DNA from: JAVVEG01 sp041751425
GTDB lineage: Bacteria > Pseudomonadota > Gammaproteobacteria > Pseudomonadales > Pseudohongiellaceae
Reading direction: 5' to 3'
Assembly (NCBI GenBank): GCA_041751425.1
Contig: JBGSXL010000008.1
Coordinates: forward strand, 62,001 to 126,000
DNA: 64,000 bases
The notes under the pieces were generated by a model. That model did not search any database. It was given only the letters and a program-made list of their open reading frames with translations, and was not told the origin of the DNA. Shown in pieces: positions 43,027-51,338 of the stretch; the stretch's first letter is position 1, and each line of letters begins with the position of its first letter. Position numbers and translations under genes: made by a program.

Positions 43027-45720
43027 TTACAAAGTTACCGGATTCCCTTTATCGGAATCGATTCCCAGCGACTTCATGGCATTGGTAATAATCTCGGCAC
43101 TGATCACATTCTTTTCTTTCAGTTCGGTTAATGCGGCCAACACGATAAAGTTTCTATCCACCTCAAAGAAGCGGCGCAAATTTTCCCGTGTATCACTGCG
43201 GCCATAACCGTCCGTTCCCAGTACGCGATACGGTCCCGGAATGAATTCACGAACCTGGTCGGCATAAATCTTCATATAATCAGTGGCAGCAATTACCGGT
43301 CCTTCGCCTTCACTCATACATTTAGTGACGTGAGGCACTTTCGCTTTCTTGGTCGGGTGCATCATATTCCAGCGGCTGAGGGCCAGACCTTCACGGCGCA
43401 ACTCGTTGAAGCTGGTAACTGCCCAGACATCGACAATACATTTATACTGTTCCCGAAGAACTTTAGCTGCTTCACGTACCTCGCGCAGAATTGTGCCACC
43501 GCCCAGAAGGCGCACGCGCATTTTTGCGTCCACTTTGCCTTTGGGCTGATACTCTTTGCTGTTGCCATCCTCCAACAAGTACATGCCTTTGAGTATGCCT
43601 TTCTCGGCATTCGCCGGCATGGCCGGGTGGGTATAGTTCTCGTTCATCGTAGTGATGTAGTAGTAAACGGATTCCTTGTCCTGATACATTCTGCGCAAAC
43701 CATCCTGCACAATCACCGCCAGTTCATACGCGTACGTTGCATCATAGGCTATGCAGTTTGGAATAGTGGATGCCAGTATATGACTGTGGCCGTCCTGATG
43801 TTGCAACCCTTCGCCGTTCAGAGTTGTTCTTCCGGCAGTGGCGCCAATCAGAAAGCCGCGTGCCTGCGAATCACCTGCAGCCCAGGCCAGATCGCCAATG
43901 CGCTGAAATCCAAACATCGAGTAATAGATGTAAAAAGGAATCAGCGGGAAGTCATTAACACTATAAGAGGTTGCCGCTGCAAGCCATGCGGAAAAAGCAC
44001 CCGCTTCTGTAATACCTTCCTCCAACATTTGGCCTTTCTTGTCTTCGCGGTAGTACATCACCTGATTGGAGTCGGCAGGATCGTATAACTGTCCCTCTGA
44101 TGAGTAGATACCCAACTGGCGAAACATGCCTTCCATACCAAAAGTACGTGCTTCATCAGGGACGATTGGCACCACGCGGTGACCTATTTCTTTGTCCTTG
44201 CACAATGTGGTGAGCATACGAACGAAAGCCATGGTCGTGGAGATATCGCGATCTCCCGTACCTTGAATTTGCGGAGCAAACATACTCAGATCAGGAATAG
44301 ACAACGAGTAACTCTGCGCGCGACGCTGCGGCACGTGTCCGCCCAACGCCTGACGCTGTTTGCGCATATAGCGCAACTCCAGGCTGTCTTCGGCAGGACG
44401 GTAATATGGCACTGATTCGAGTTGATCATCGGGGATGGGTACATTAAAACGATCGCGGAAAAGTTTCAGGCCAGCAATGTCCAGTTTCTTTACTGAGTGC
44501 GTGGCGTTCTGCGCCTCAGCAGAGGAGCCAAATGCGTAGCCTTTCACTGTCTTCGCAAGAATAACTGTTGGTTTGCCATTGCGTTTTACTGCTTCCGCAT
44601 AGGCTGCATAAACTTTGAAGGGGTCATGTCCACCACGATTCAAAGCCATGATGTCATCGTCGGAGAGATGCTCAACCATCTTCAGCAGTTCGGGGCTCTT
44701 GCCAAAGAAATGCTCGCGGGTGTAGGCGCCGCCACGGCCCCAGTAGTTGATGTATTCACCATCCACTACTTCATCCATGCGTTGTTGCAACAGACCATCT
44801 CTGTCAGCTTGCAACAAGGCATCCCAGTGACGCCCCCAGACGACTTTAATCACATTCCAGCCAGCACCGCGGAAAATACCTTCCAGCTCCTGAATGATTT
44901 TGCCGTTTCCGCGCACCGGGCCATCGAGACGCTGCAGGTTACAGTTGATGACGAATATAAGATTATCCAGATTCTCGCGACCTGCTTTGGAAATAGCGCC
45001 CAGCGATTCCGGTTCATCCGTTTCACCGTCGCCCAAAAATGCCCAGACTTTGCGGTCACTGTTATCCAGCAACCCGCGACTGGTCAGATATTTCATCACG
45101 TGCGCCTGATAGATGGCCGCAATAGGACCCAGCCCCATGGAAACTGTGGGGAACTGCCAGTAATCCGGCATCAGCCAGGGGTGCGGATAGGAGGAAAGGC
45201 CTTTGCCATCCACTTCCTGGCGGAAATTGTCCAGTTGCTCTTCTGTCAGTCGCCCTTCCAGAAACGAGCGCGCATAAATGCCAGGTGACGAATGACCCTG
45301 GAAATAGATCAAGTCACCACCGTGGCTTTCGGTTGGACCGCGGAAGAAATAGTTAAAACCAACGTCGTAAAGAGTAGCGGCGGATGAAAATGTGGAGATA
45401 TGGCCGCCCAGATCAGCGCTCGGCTTTTTGCCTGCACGCATCACCATGGCCAGAGCGTTCCAGCGTATAAAACCGCGAATCTGGCGCTCCATAAACATAT
45501 CGCCCGGCATCTTGTCTTCTTCAATAGGCGACAGCGTATTGCGATATGGGGTAGTGACCGATGAGAACGGCAGTTGCTGAGTACCGCGGGTTGCCTGTTC
45601 TGCCAGACGCCCCAGCAGATAGTGGGCGCGTTCAACGCCACCTTCATCCATGACGGAATCCAGTGCTTCAAGCCACTCACGGGTTTCCAAAGGGTTGCCA
45701 TCTTCTTTGTATTGACTCAT
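43027..45720 (-). CDS. aceE: Pyruvate dehydrogenase E1, homodimeric type
   Basis: The 897-residue E1 has the thiamine-binding region FLGDGETDEPESLGAISKAG and IFVINCNLQRLDGPVRGNGK, an early IRGFIRWNALAMVMRAGK segment and a C-terminal IAATDYMKIYADQVREFIPG. Length is close to E. coli AceE (887). It decarboxylates pyruvate and reductively acetylates the lipoyl groups of AceF, encoded 61 bases downstream. A perfect inverted repeat about 100 bases before its start may be the operator. Confidence 0.98.
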   Translation of the reverse strand: MSQYKEDGNPLETREWLEALDSVMDEGGVERAHYLLGRLAEQATRGTQQLPFSSVTTPYRNTLSPIEEDKMPGDMFMERQIRGFIRWNALAMVMRAGKKPSADLGGHISTFSSAATLYDVGFNYFFRGPTESHGGDLIYFQGHSSPGIYARSFLEGRLTEEQLDNFRQEVDGKGLSSYPHPWLMPDYWQFPTVSMGLGPIAAIYQAHVMKYLTSRGLLDNSDRKVWAFLGDGETDEPESLGAISKAGRENLDNLIFVINCNLQRLDGPVRGNGKIIQELEGIFRGAGWNVIKVVWGRHWDALLQADRDGLLQQRMDEVVDGEYINYWGRGGAYTREHFFGKSPELLKMVEHLSDDDIMALNRGGHDPFKVYAAYAEAVKRNGKPTVILAKTVKGYAFGSSAEAQNATHSVKKLDIAGLKLFRDRFNVPIPDDQLESVPYYRPAEDSLELRYMRKQRQALGGHVPQRRAQSYSLSIPDLSMFAPQIQGTGDRDISTTMAFVRMLTTLCKDKEIGHRVVPIVPDEARTFGMEGMFRQLGIYSSEGQLYDPADSNQVMYYREDKKGQMLEEGITEAGAFSAWLAAATSYSVNDFPLIPFYIYYSMFGFQRIGDLAWAAGDSQARGFLIGATAGRTTLNGEGLQHQDGHSHILASTIPNCIAYDATYAYELAVIVQDGLRRMYQDKESVYYYITTMNENYTHPAMPANAEKGILKGMYLLEDGNSKEYQPKGKVDAKMRVRLLGGGTILREVREAAKVLREQYKCIVDVWAVTSFNELRREGLALSRWNMMHPTKKAKVPHVTKCMSEGEGPVIAATDYMKIYADQVREFIPGPYRVLGTDGYGRSDTRENLRRFFEVDRNFIVLAALTELKEKNVISAEIITNAMKSLGIDSDKGNPVTL

Positions 45721-45817
45721 AGGAGCTCAGTCTCTCGAAAAATTTTTGTAAATAATTTACATGTGGCGCGAATATTACCCAAAAGAGCGCATTTTTTCAA
45801 TCGGGATCAATTGGATA

Positions 45818-45832
45818 TGTAGTTAAACTACA
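45818..45832. promoter_or_regulatory. Candidate operator upstream of aceE
   Basis: TGTAGTT, one base, AACTACA is a perfect 7-1-7 palindrome about 98 bases before the aceE start. The centre (GTAGTTTAACTAC on the coding strand) resembles sites of the FadR subfamily of GntR regulators, to which PdhR belongs, although it is not the E. coli PdhR box. No regulator gene is adjacent. Confidence 0.5.
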
Positions 45833-45855
45833 AAAAATAACAATTGACGAAACCC

Positions 45856-46848
45856 CTAGCCAAAGCCATACACAGCCAGTAATGCCAGCACGGCTACCCA
45901 GATAACCTGGCTGCGGACCAACAATGACAACAGTTCCTCCAATTGACGTGCAGCCCATTCACAGAATCCTTCGTCTAATGGTTCGACCTTACCCGTGACG
46001 ATATCATCAATATCTCCGGCGCTGCTCTCGTCTGCCGCTGCTGCGGGTCTGATTTCCGAATGTAACCTGACAGAAACCGAACCCAGGGCGGCTACCGCGC
46101 ACAATCGCACCAGGCGCAACGCTGGGATGTCTGTCATAAAACTCTCGCGCAATCGGGAAAACGAAGCAACGAAATCACCCGCCAGCGAGAATGTCAGACC
46201 CATTGCCCGAGCTACCGGCCACTCCAGGATATAAACAAGGCGCAGCATGAGTGAGGTCGCATCGTTGCCCTCATGCCACTTCTCGGCATGCATATACCCT
46301 TCATGCAAACAATATAAGCGCGCCATGGCGTAGAGCAGCACCCCGGCCGGTCCCAGCAAGAGGTACCAGAACATGACAACAAACAAACGCTCCAGATAAC
46401 TTGCAATCAGCAAGTCGCAGAATTTTTGATGCAAAGACCTATACTCGGCAAAACTGCCTTCTACCCGATCGCGCGATTGTTCCTGAATCAGCGTATAGGC
46501 TGCTTCGAAATTACCGGCACGCCACAGTGCCAGATAACGCTGCGTGAGCTGAACAATATTGATGCGGTCAAAGGCAAGCAACAGCACGAGCACATGCAGG
46601 CCCAGTGTGATGAAGTTTAACAACACTCCTGCAGCAGCCCAGGAGAACCCGTAAAAAATCGCAATGGGTATAAACAGAATGGTTAGTGGATAAATGACTT
46701 CATGTTGTCGCACGTTCTCCGGCAGGCGCAGCAAATTTTCTCGCAACCAGCGTTGATAGTTCACAAACCATGCATCGCCGGGTAGCACCCTGTCCTTACG
46801 CCAGTAATGGTTGATCAGCAAACAAACAACTATGACCAGAAATTTCAT
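45856..46848 (-). CDS. ampE: AmpE inner-membrane protein
   Basis: The ATG at 46848 is chosen: it follows GGGGTGAT and lies one base after the ampD stop; the upstream in-frame codons would extend into ampD. The 330-residue protein begins MKFLVIVVCLLINHYWRKDR and has four or five membrane segments plus the DRINIVQLTQRYLALWRAGN region, as in AmpE. E. coli AmpE is thought to act with AmpD in beta-lactamase induction signalling, but its activity is unclear. It follows ampD on the same strand. Confidence 0.9.
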   Translation of the reverse strand: MKFLVIVVCLLINHYWRKDRVLPGDAWFVNYQRWLRENLLRLPENVRQHEVIYPLTILFIPIAIFYGFSWAAAGVLLNFITLGLHVLVLLLAFDRINIVQLTQRYLALWRAGNFEAAYTLIQEQSRDRVEGSFAEYRSLHQKFCDLLIASYLERLFVVMFWYLLLGPAGVLLYAMARLYCLHEGYMHAEKWHEGNDATSLMLRLVYILEWPVARAMGLTFSLAGDFVASFSRLRESFMTDIPALRLVRLCAVAALGSVSVRLHSEIRPAAAADESSAGDIDDIVTGKVEPLDEGFCEWAARQLEELLSLLVRSQVIWVAVLALLAVYGFG

Positions 46849-46849
46849 A

Positions 46850-47461
46850 TCACCCCGCCTTGTTGATGGAGAATCCCTGCGCCGCAAGCAAACTCAGTTG
46901 CCTGTAATGGGCCCAATCAAAACACGGGCCCGGGTCTGTCTTTCTGCCTGGCGCGATATCACTGTGTCCGACTATCCTGTCTGGCGTAATTCCCGGATAG
47001 GCTGCCTGTAAAATCACCGTTACTTTAGCAAGCTGTTCATACTGAGGCACTGTAAAAATATCCTCATCACAGCCTTCCAGTTCGATGCCAATGGAAAATT
47101 CATTGCAATTCTCCCGCCCCCGGAAGCTGGACTGCCCGGCATGCCACGCTTTCCTGTCGAACGGCACATACTGATGCACCCGGCCGTCACGACGTATCAG
47201 CAAATGCGCAGACACATGCATATCGGCGATCTCTGCAAAAAAAGCGTGCTTTGCTACTTCCAGACGATTGCAGAAAAAATCATCGATATAACAGCCACCA
47301 TAGATGCGCGGAGGCAGACTGATGTTATGAATGACCAGCAAATCAATTTCCATATCTGCTGGCCGCTTGCTGCAGTTGGGCGAATCGAAGTGTATGGCGT
47401 CACTCAAACGATGTTCGCGTATCAAGAATTCCCCCCGCCGCTGTGCTACAGTTCTGCACAT
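46850..47461 (-). CDS. ampD: 1,6-anhydro-N-acetylmuramyl-L-alanine amidase
   Basis: The 203-residue cytoplasmic zinc amidase removes the peptide from anhydro-muropeptides brought in by AmpG. Motifs are DLLVIHNISLPP (first zinc His), HVSAHLLIRRDGRVHQYVPF, KAWHAGQSSFRGRENCN and VGHSDIAPGRKTDPGPCFDW (second zinc His and zinc Asp). The ATG at 47461 is chosen; a TTG four codons upstream has a GGAA at better spacing, so the start is uncertain. Divergent from the protease and nadC genes, an arrangement seen in other gammaproteobacteria. Confidence 0.95.
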   Translation of the reverse strand: MCRTVAQRRGEFLIREHRLSDAIHFDSPNCSKRPADMEIDLLVIHNISLPPRIYGGCYIDDFFCNRLEVAKHAFFAEIADMHVSAHLLIRRDGRVHQYVPFDRKAWHAGQSSFRGRENCNEFSIGIELEGCDEDIFTVPQYEQLAKVTVILQAAYPGITPDRIVGHSDIAPGRKTDPGPCFDWAHYRQLSLLAAQGFSINKAG

Positions 47462-47534
47462 AAAGTGCTGCAAATTACGTTCCGCAAAAGTATATCACTA
47501 AATAAACCCGTTGCAGGGCAGGCAGAGTTCTTCG

Positions 47535-48065
47535 ATGACTGACAAGGATCCACAACATGCGGGCAAGCCAGCAGGCATATCGATGCTCGTCATCGCCTTC
47601 CTGTTAGGTCTCGGTTTGTTGACTCTGTTTTTCGATGGCTGGCTTGCAGGACAGCAGAACCCCAATCAGCAGCCGCTTACCCGAATTGATGGTGAGGGCG
47701 CCCAGGAAATTCAGTTGCAGAGGAACAGGCAAGGCCATTATGTGGTAAGCGGTCTTATCGACAATACCCGCGCCATTTTCCTGTTGGATACCGGTGCCAC
47801 AGATGTGGTGCTTTCCGAAGATCTGGCACGCAGTGCTGGCTTGCAACGTGGGGCCGCGATGCAGGCTATGACCGCCAACGGCGTGGTTACAGTGTATGGC
47901 ACCGTTATCGATGAATTACGCTTGGGCGATATAACGCTTTCCGGAGTCAGAGCCAGTATCAACCCGGCCATGTCGGGAGACTCAGTTTTGTTGGGTATGA
48001 GCGCGCTGCGGCATATCGAGTTCAGCCAACGGGGCGATTTACTGACTTTGCGCTACATTCCATAA
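47535..48065 (+). CDS. Membrane-anchored retropepsin-like aspartic protease
   Basis: The 176-residue protein has one N-terminal membrane segment (about residues 15-36, ISMLVIAFLLGLGLLTLFF), a linker and a clan AA aspartic protease domain with the active-site motif FLLDTGATDVVLS (Asp-Thr-Gly-Ala), a flap-like region TANGVVTVYGTV, and a LLGMSALRHIEF ending. This is the TIGR02281 type of single-lobed, dimeric protease in Gram-negative bacteria; the substrate is unknown. A TTG at 47511 is an alternative start. It lies 40 bases before nadC. Confidence 0.9.
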   Translation: MTDKDPQHAGKPAGISMLVIAFLLGLGLLTLFFDGWLAGQQNPNQQPLTRIDGEGAQEIQLQRNRQGHYVVSGLIDNTRAIFLLDTGATDVVLSEDLARSAGLQRGAAMQAMTANGVVTVYGTVIDELRLGDITLSGVRASINPAMSGDSVLLGMSALRHIEFSQRGDLLTLRYIP

Positions 48066-48105
48066 GCGCAGCATTCCATTATATTGACCACAGGAATAAT
48101 CTTGT

Positions 48106-48942
48106 ATGTACCGCAACAAACTCCCCGATGATATTGCATTCTGCGTGGCCAGTGCGTTGCGAGAAGACATTGGCTCGGGCGATATCACCGCGCAATTGAT
48201 AGCCCCGGAAACTCAAGCAACGGCGTTAATATATGCCCGCGAGAATGCGGTACTCTGCGGTTGCGCATGGGCCGAGGAAGTTATCCAACAATTGGATAGC
48301 AGAATTGCTGTTACCTGGTTTGTCGCCGAAGGTGAAGCCATCAAACCAGATCAGGAAGTTGCGAGTTTTGTTGGCAATGCGCGCACATTGCTCACCGCAG
48401 AACGTTCAATGTTGAACTTTCTACAAACTTTATCTGGAACAGCAACCATCAGCAGGCACTACGCGAAGCAAGTGGCACATACGCGTGTGCGGTTGTTGGA
48501 TACGCGTAAAACTATCCCCGGGCTGCGCACTGCACAAAAATATGCTGTCGTTATCGGCGGCTGCTTTAATCACCGCATGGGCTTGTTCGATGCTTTCCTG
48601 ATCAAGGAAAACCACATCAGCGCGTGCGGTTCCATCAGCGCGGCGATTTCGCAGGCACGCCATCTACATCCCGCCAAACCCGTAGAAGTAGAAGTTGAAA
48701 ATCTGCTGCAACTTGATGAGGCGCTCGCTGCGGGTGCTGATACCATCATGCTGGATAATTTCACTTTGGAATTGCTGCGAGAAGCGGTAGAAATTACGGC
48801 TGGCAAGGCAAAACTTGAGGCGTCGGGTGGAATCAATGCTACTACCTTGATACCCATCGCCGAAACGGGTGTAGACTATATTTCGATTGGTGCCTTGACT
48901 AAGGACTGCAAAGCCATTGATCTGTCCATGCTGTTTACATGA
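48106..48942 (+). CDS. nadC: Nicotinate-nucleotide pyrophosphorylase
   Basis: The 278-residue enzyme converts quinolinate and PRPP to nicotinate mononucleotide in NAD synthesis. Signatures are REDIGSGDITAQLI near residue 24, the SMLNFLQTLSGTATISRHYA helix, LLDTRKTIPGLRTAQKYAVV, then HRMGLFDAFLIKENHISACG, and the C-terminal EASGGINATTLIPIAETGVD. Length matches the family. It is divergent from ampD, with the protease gene between. Confidence 0.97.
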   Translation: MYRNKLPDDIAFCVASALREDIGSGDITAQLIAPETQATALIYARENAVLCGCAWAEEVIQQLDSRIAVTWFVAEGEAIKPDQEVASFVGNARTLLTAERSMLNFLQTLSGTATISRHYAKQVAHTRVRLLDTRKTIPGLRTAQKYAVVIGGCFNHRMGLFDAFLIKENHISACGSISAAISQARHLHPAKPVEVEVENLLQLDEALAAGADTIMLDNFTLELLREAVEITAGKAKLEASGGINATTLIPIAETGVDYISIGALTKDCKAIDLSMLFT

Positions 48943-48954
48943 GGACTACCGAAA

Positions 48955-49725
48955 ATGCATACGTCACCAGTACCTTCCAATTTCACGCGCCTGCACTTGC
49001 GCATAGCGTTGCCACTGCTGATAGCGCCAGCATTTTTATTGATTAGCGCTGAGCTGACCGCCCACCCCGGCCCGCTGGATCAGAATGGCGGGCACTACGA
49101 TCCCAGCGGAACTTCCTACCACTGCCATATGACTAATTGTGCAGAACCTGACACCTTCACGCGCGGCAATAGAGACAGCTTCATGCTCGACCCTTCTACG
49201 CGCGACAGATTCTATAACGAGGCCGACTGGCCATTGTTTGAAGGCAGTAGCGGCAATTGTCGCAGCATACGCCAGACCATGCTGGTTATCACCAGCCGGG
49301 CACCGGTTAGTTTTACGAACCCACGCGAATGCGAGGCAAGAACAGGAGAATGGCTGGACGAGTATACGGGAGAAGTGTTCAACGTGGCGGCGCAATTGGA
49401 GTTGGACCATATCATCCCGCGTCGTTATGCACATAGCCATGGCGGCGATCGCTGGCCACCACAGAAAAAGTATGAGTTTGCCAATGACCCCCTTAATCTT
49501 GTTCTGGTGGAAAGGCGCGAGGCACGCCGCAAGAGTGAGCGTGGCCCCACCAATTATCTGCCGCGCGAGGAGTATCAGTGCGAATACGCCCAACAATGGC
49601 TGGCCATTGCCGACAAATACGATTTGCGATTGAACAATCGGGATAGTAACCGGTTAAATCTGATTTTGCGTGAATGCGGCGATGATAAACCGACAACGTC
49701 GATTGATGAAACGCCCGAGCTTTGA
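48955..49725 (+). CDS. Secreted YHYH-domain protein with an HNH-type nuclease domain
   Basis: The 256-residue protein starts 12 bases after nadC. A signal peptide (about residues 1-36) is followed by a His-rich motif HPGPLDQNGGHYDPSGTSYH, which resembles the YHYH metal-binding motif, and a disulfide-ready CH-M-x-x-C. Residues 125-205 resemble an HNH/DUF1524-type nuclease: LELDHIIPRRYAHSHGGDRW, then FANDPLNLVLVERREARRKS, giving the Asp-His...Asn...His/Arg pattern. It may be a periplasmic or extracellular nuclease that degrades or takes up DNA; activity is inferred from the motif. Confidence 0.75.
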   Translation: MHTSPVPSNFTRLHLRIALPLLIAPAFLLISAELTAHPGPLDQNGGHYDPSGTSYHCHMTNCAEPDTFTRGNRDSFMLDPSTRDRFYNEADWPLFEGSSGNCRSIRQTMLVITSRAPVSFTNPRECEARTGEWLDEYTGEVFNVAAQLELDHIIPRRYAHSHGGDRWPPQKKYEFANDPLNLVLVERREARRKSERGPTNYLPREEYQCEYAQQWLAIADKYDLRLNNRDSNRLNLILRECGDDKPTTSIDETPEL

Positions 49726-49727
49726 TA

Positions 49728-49749
49728 AGCCCGGGGACAAACCCGGGCT
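49728..49749. terminator. Bidirectional hairpin between convergent genes
   Basis: AGCCCGGG, six bases, CCCGGGCT form a perfect eight-pair stem between the convergent stops at 49725 and 49754. No long T-run follows. Confidence 0.6.
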
Positions 49750-49753
49750 ATGC

Positions 49754-50206
49754 TTATTCAGCAGCGCGAATGACCGTGGTATTGCGCATAGTGTCACCAC
49801 TGTAAGTCAGACGCTCGTCTCCTGCCGGGAAACCCAACAAGGAGATTATATGAGCCATAATGTCCTCGTACTCGTTATCAAGTAATGCGCCTGGCTTGTC
49901 GGCAGGCATGCCCGCCATGATTGATTCGAACAGATACAGCAGCGGCTGACCGTTAAATCTTTGCAGAGTTGTTTTGTAGAAATCTGTGTTGTGACAGGCT
50001 GAACAATTGGTGGTGAACAACGGCGCGCCAGCTTCTGCCTGAGCCTGAGTATAGACACCATCGGCCAGCGTCTTTGCACCGTCTGCAAATGCACTGGAGG
50101 CGAGCATACTGAAAACCAACGCACTCACAGCCACCGCACTCACAGCCACCGCACTCACAGAAAATACCACCGCCTGGGCCGTACCGATAAATGCTGTCTT
50201 CTTCAT
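49754..50206 (-). CDS. Small exported c-type cytochrome
   Basis: The 150-residue protein has a signal peptide of unusual length with a five-residue repeat in its hydrophobic core (SAVAVSAVAVSALVF), then one heme motif, TNCSACHNTDF. A distal Met may lie in IMAGMPADKPGALLDN, followed by YEDIMAHIISLLGFPAGDE, as in the cytochromes of alcohol dehydrogenase-like modules. It probably carries electrons in the periplasm; the partner is unknown. GGAG precedes the ATG. Confidence 0.88.
   Translation of the reverse strand: MKKTAFIGTAQAVVFSVSAVAVSAVAVSALVFSMLASSAFADGAKTLADGVYTQAQAEAGAPLFTTNCSACHNTDFYKTTLQRFNGQPLLYLFESIMAGMPADKPGALLDNEYEDIMAHIISLLGFPAGDERLTYSGDTMRNTTVIRAAE
50121..50160. repeat. 15-bp tandem repeat within the cytochrome signal peptide
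   Basis: Two perfect 15-bp units (GCACTCACAGCCACC) and ten bases of a third lie at 50121-50160. As 15 is a multiple of three, each unit encodes five residues of the signal's hydrophobic core without changing frame. Confidence 0.9.
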
Positions 50207-50435
50207 ACTGCTACTCCTGCAAATTGAGCTGTGCTATAGGTTGAATACGGGCAGTCTAACATACGGGGTCAATTTACTGCCTTCTGCTTGCCAAAATATT
50301 AAGGTTTTGTAGACCTTGGTGCCTATCCTAACAGCAACGCCTGAATGGGAACTGAATGCGATGAGCTTGGGGCGGGTGGTACCTTAGCGGAAGTGCGTGG
50401 TTTTGGCAACGAAAGGGAATTCTGCTGGATCGCAC

Positions 50436-50467
50436 AAAAAAAACGAGGCCACTTAGGACCCCGTTTT
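50436..50467 (-). terminator. Rho-independent terminator of pilA
   Basis: On the minus strand AAAACGGGG pairs with CCTCGTTTT (one G-T pair) and the second arm runs into eight T bases. It lies about 45 bases after the pilA stop. The rest of the 305-bp gap 50207-50511 holds the cytochrome promoter region and no further gene that I can see. Confidence 0.75.
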
Positions 50468-50482
50468 CTAGTAAGCGAATAT

Positions 50483-50517
50483 CTTAACTCTTAACTTTTA
50501 ACTTTTAACTTTTAACA
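50483..50517. repeat. Heptamer tandem array across the pilA stop codon
   Basis: Five 7-bp units (CTTAACT twice, TTTAACT twice, TTTAACA) span the pilA stop. On the coding strand each unit reads AGTTAAA or AGTTAAG, so TAA recurs every 7 bases and falls in all three frames within 21 bases. Confidence 0.9.
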
Positions 50518-50937
50518 GAGACCTGAAGCCTGACATCCGCCAGACTGCACCCAGGTTGCAGTTCCGTTCGCAACTGTACCCGTCAAAATGTAGGTATCAG
50601 TCGCTGCAATGCCATTAGAAGCAGTTGGAGTGACAGTGACTGTGTATGGTCCGCCAGCTGCACCACCGATGGCAAGTGAGGCCACCTGTGTACCGGCAGT
50701 CCAACCTGCCTGAACAGTGATGGTTTGACAGCCAGCAGCAGGTGTTCCTGTCTGTACGCACAAGTCAATTGCAGTTTTAGCTGGCGTTGACGCCTGAATA
50801 ACTTCTGTAAAGCGAGCTCGAGATGTATAAGACTGATACGCAGGCAGCGCGACCGCAGCAAGAATACCGATAATAGCTACCACGATCATCAATTCGATAA
50901 GGGTGAAACCCTGTTGTTTTTTAGTTTGAACTTGCAT
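50512..50937 (-). CDS. pilA: Type IV major pilin
   Basis: The ATG at 50937 is chosen because AGGAG is close before it and it gives a class III leader; the frame is open to 51042 without a pilin-like sequence. The 141-residue prepilin has leader MQVQTKKQQG, cleavage before Phe11, and the mature start FTLIELMIVVAIIGILAAVA with Glu at mature position 5. Cysteines occur at 60, 70, 135 and 141, so a second disulfide besides the C-terminal loop is possible. The C-terminal half is Gly/Thr/Ala-rich. It is divergent from pilBCD and is followed by a 7-bp array and a terminator. Confidence 0.96.
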   Translation of the reverse strand: MQVQTKKQQGFTLIELMIVVAIIGILAAVALPAYQSYTSRARFTEVIQASTPAKTAIDLCVQTGTPAAGCQTITVQAGWTAGTQVASLAIGGAAGGPYTVTVTPTASNGIAATDTYILTGTVANGTATWVQSGGCQASGLC

Positions 50938-51338
50938 GTTGAATCTCCTGAATCTGTTACTCGAAGGTTGGCTGTTCCCGTCGATTTCCTTAAACGGTTG
51001 CCAATACCTGTTACACAAGTCGTGCCAAGTCCTAATAGACAAACTGTTACTTATTGATATTTAAGACTATTGTTTTTTAGATCACTTACAGCCTGGGATT
51101 CTCTATTACAATTCAAGGGCATTTTTCGCAGTGTTGTGACATATTTTGTCAGTTCCTGAGCCTATGTGTCACCAGAAGGGCGTGAAACACTTCACAACAT
51201 TCATCACCGTCCGAAAGCTAATAGAGTTGCCTCCTGTTATACGCAGACTCGGAGTGATAATCTATAATTCAAGCGCGGGCAGGCAGTAACGCAGCGCAGT
51301 AAAGGATTCGGAACTATGACAGCCAGAGCGATTTCAGG
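50938..51338. promoter_or_regulatory. pilA-pilB divergent regulatory region
   Basis: This 401-bp gap is AT-rich. A candidate sigma54 site for pilA lies at 51013-51027, and a TGACA-TATTT-TGTCA inverted repeat at 51137-51151 may be a regulator site. A GTTGTG (51133-51138) and CACAAC pair flanks the latter more loosely. A nine-codon leader frame begins at 51316 and overlaps the pilB start. No other gene is supported. Confidence 0.45.
51013..51027 (-). promoter_or_regulatory. Candidate sigma54 promoter of pilA
   Basis: On the minus strand TGGCACGACTTGTGT matches the -24 element (TGGCAC) exactly. The -12 element is weaker: GT instead of GC, ten bases after GG. Pilin genes of pseudomonads are usually sigma54-dependent through PilR, which supports the reading; the site is about 76 bases before the ATG. 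Confidence 0.4.

Noticed and set aside
43330..44088. 252-codon plus-strand frame
   Set aside because: It is antisense to aceE; the long frame follows from the codon bias of the real gene.
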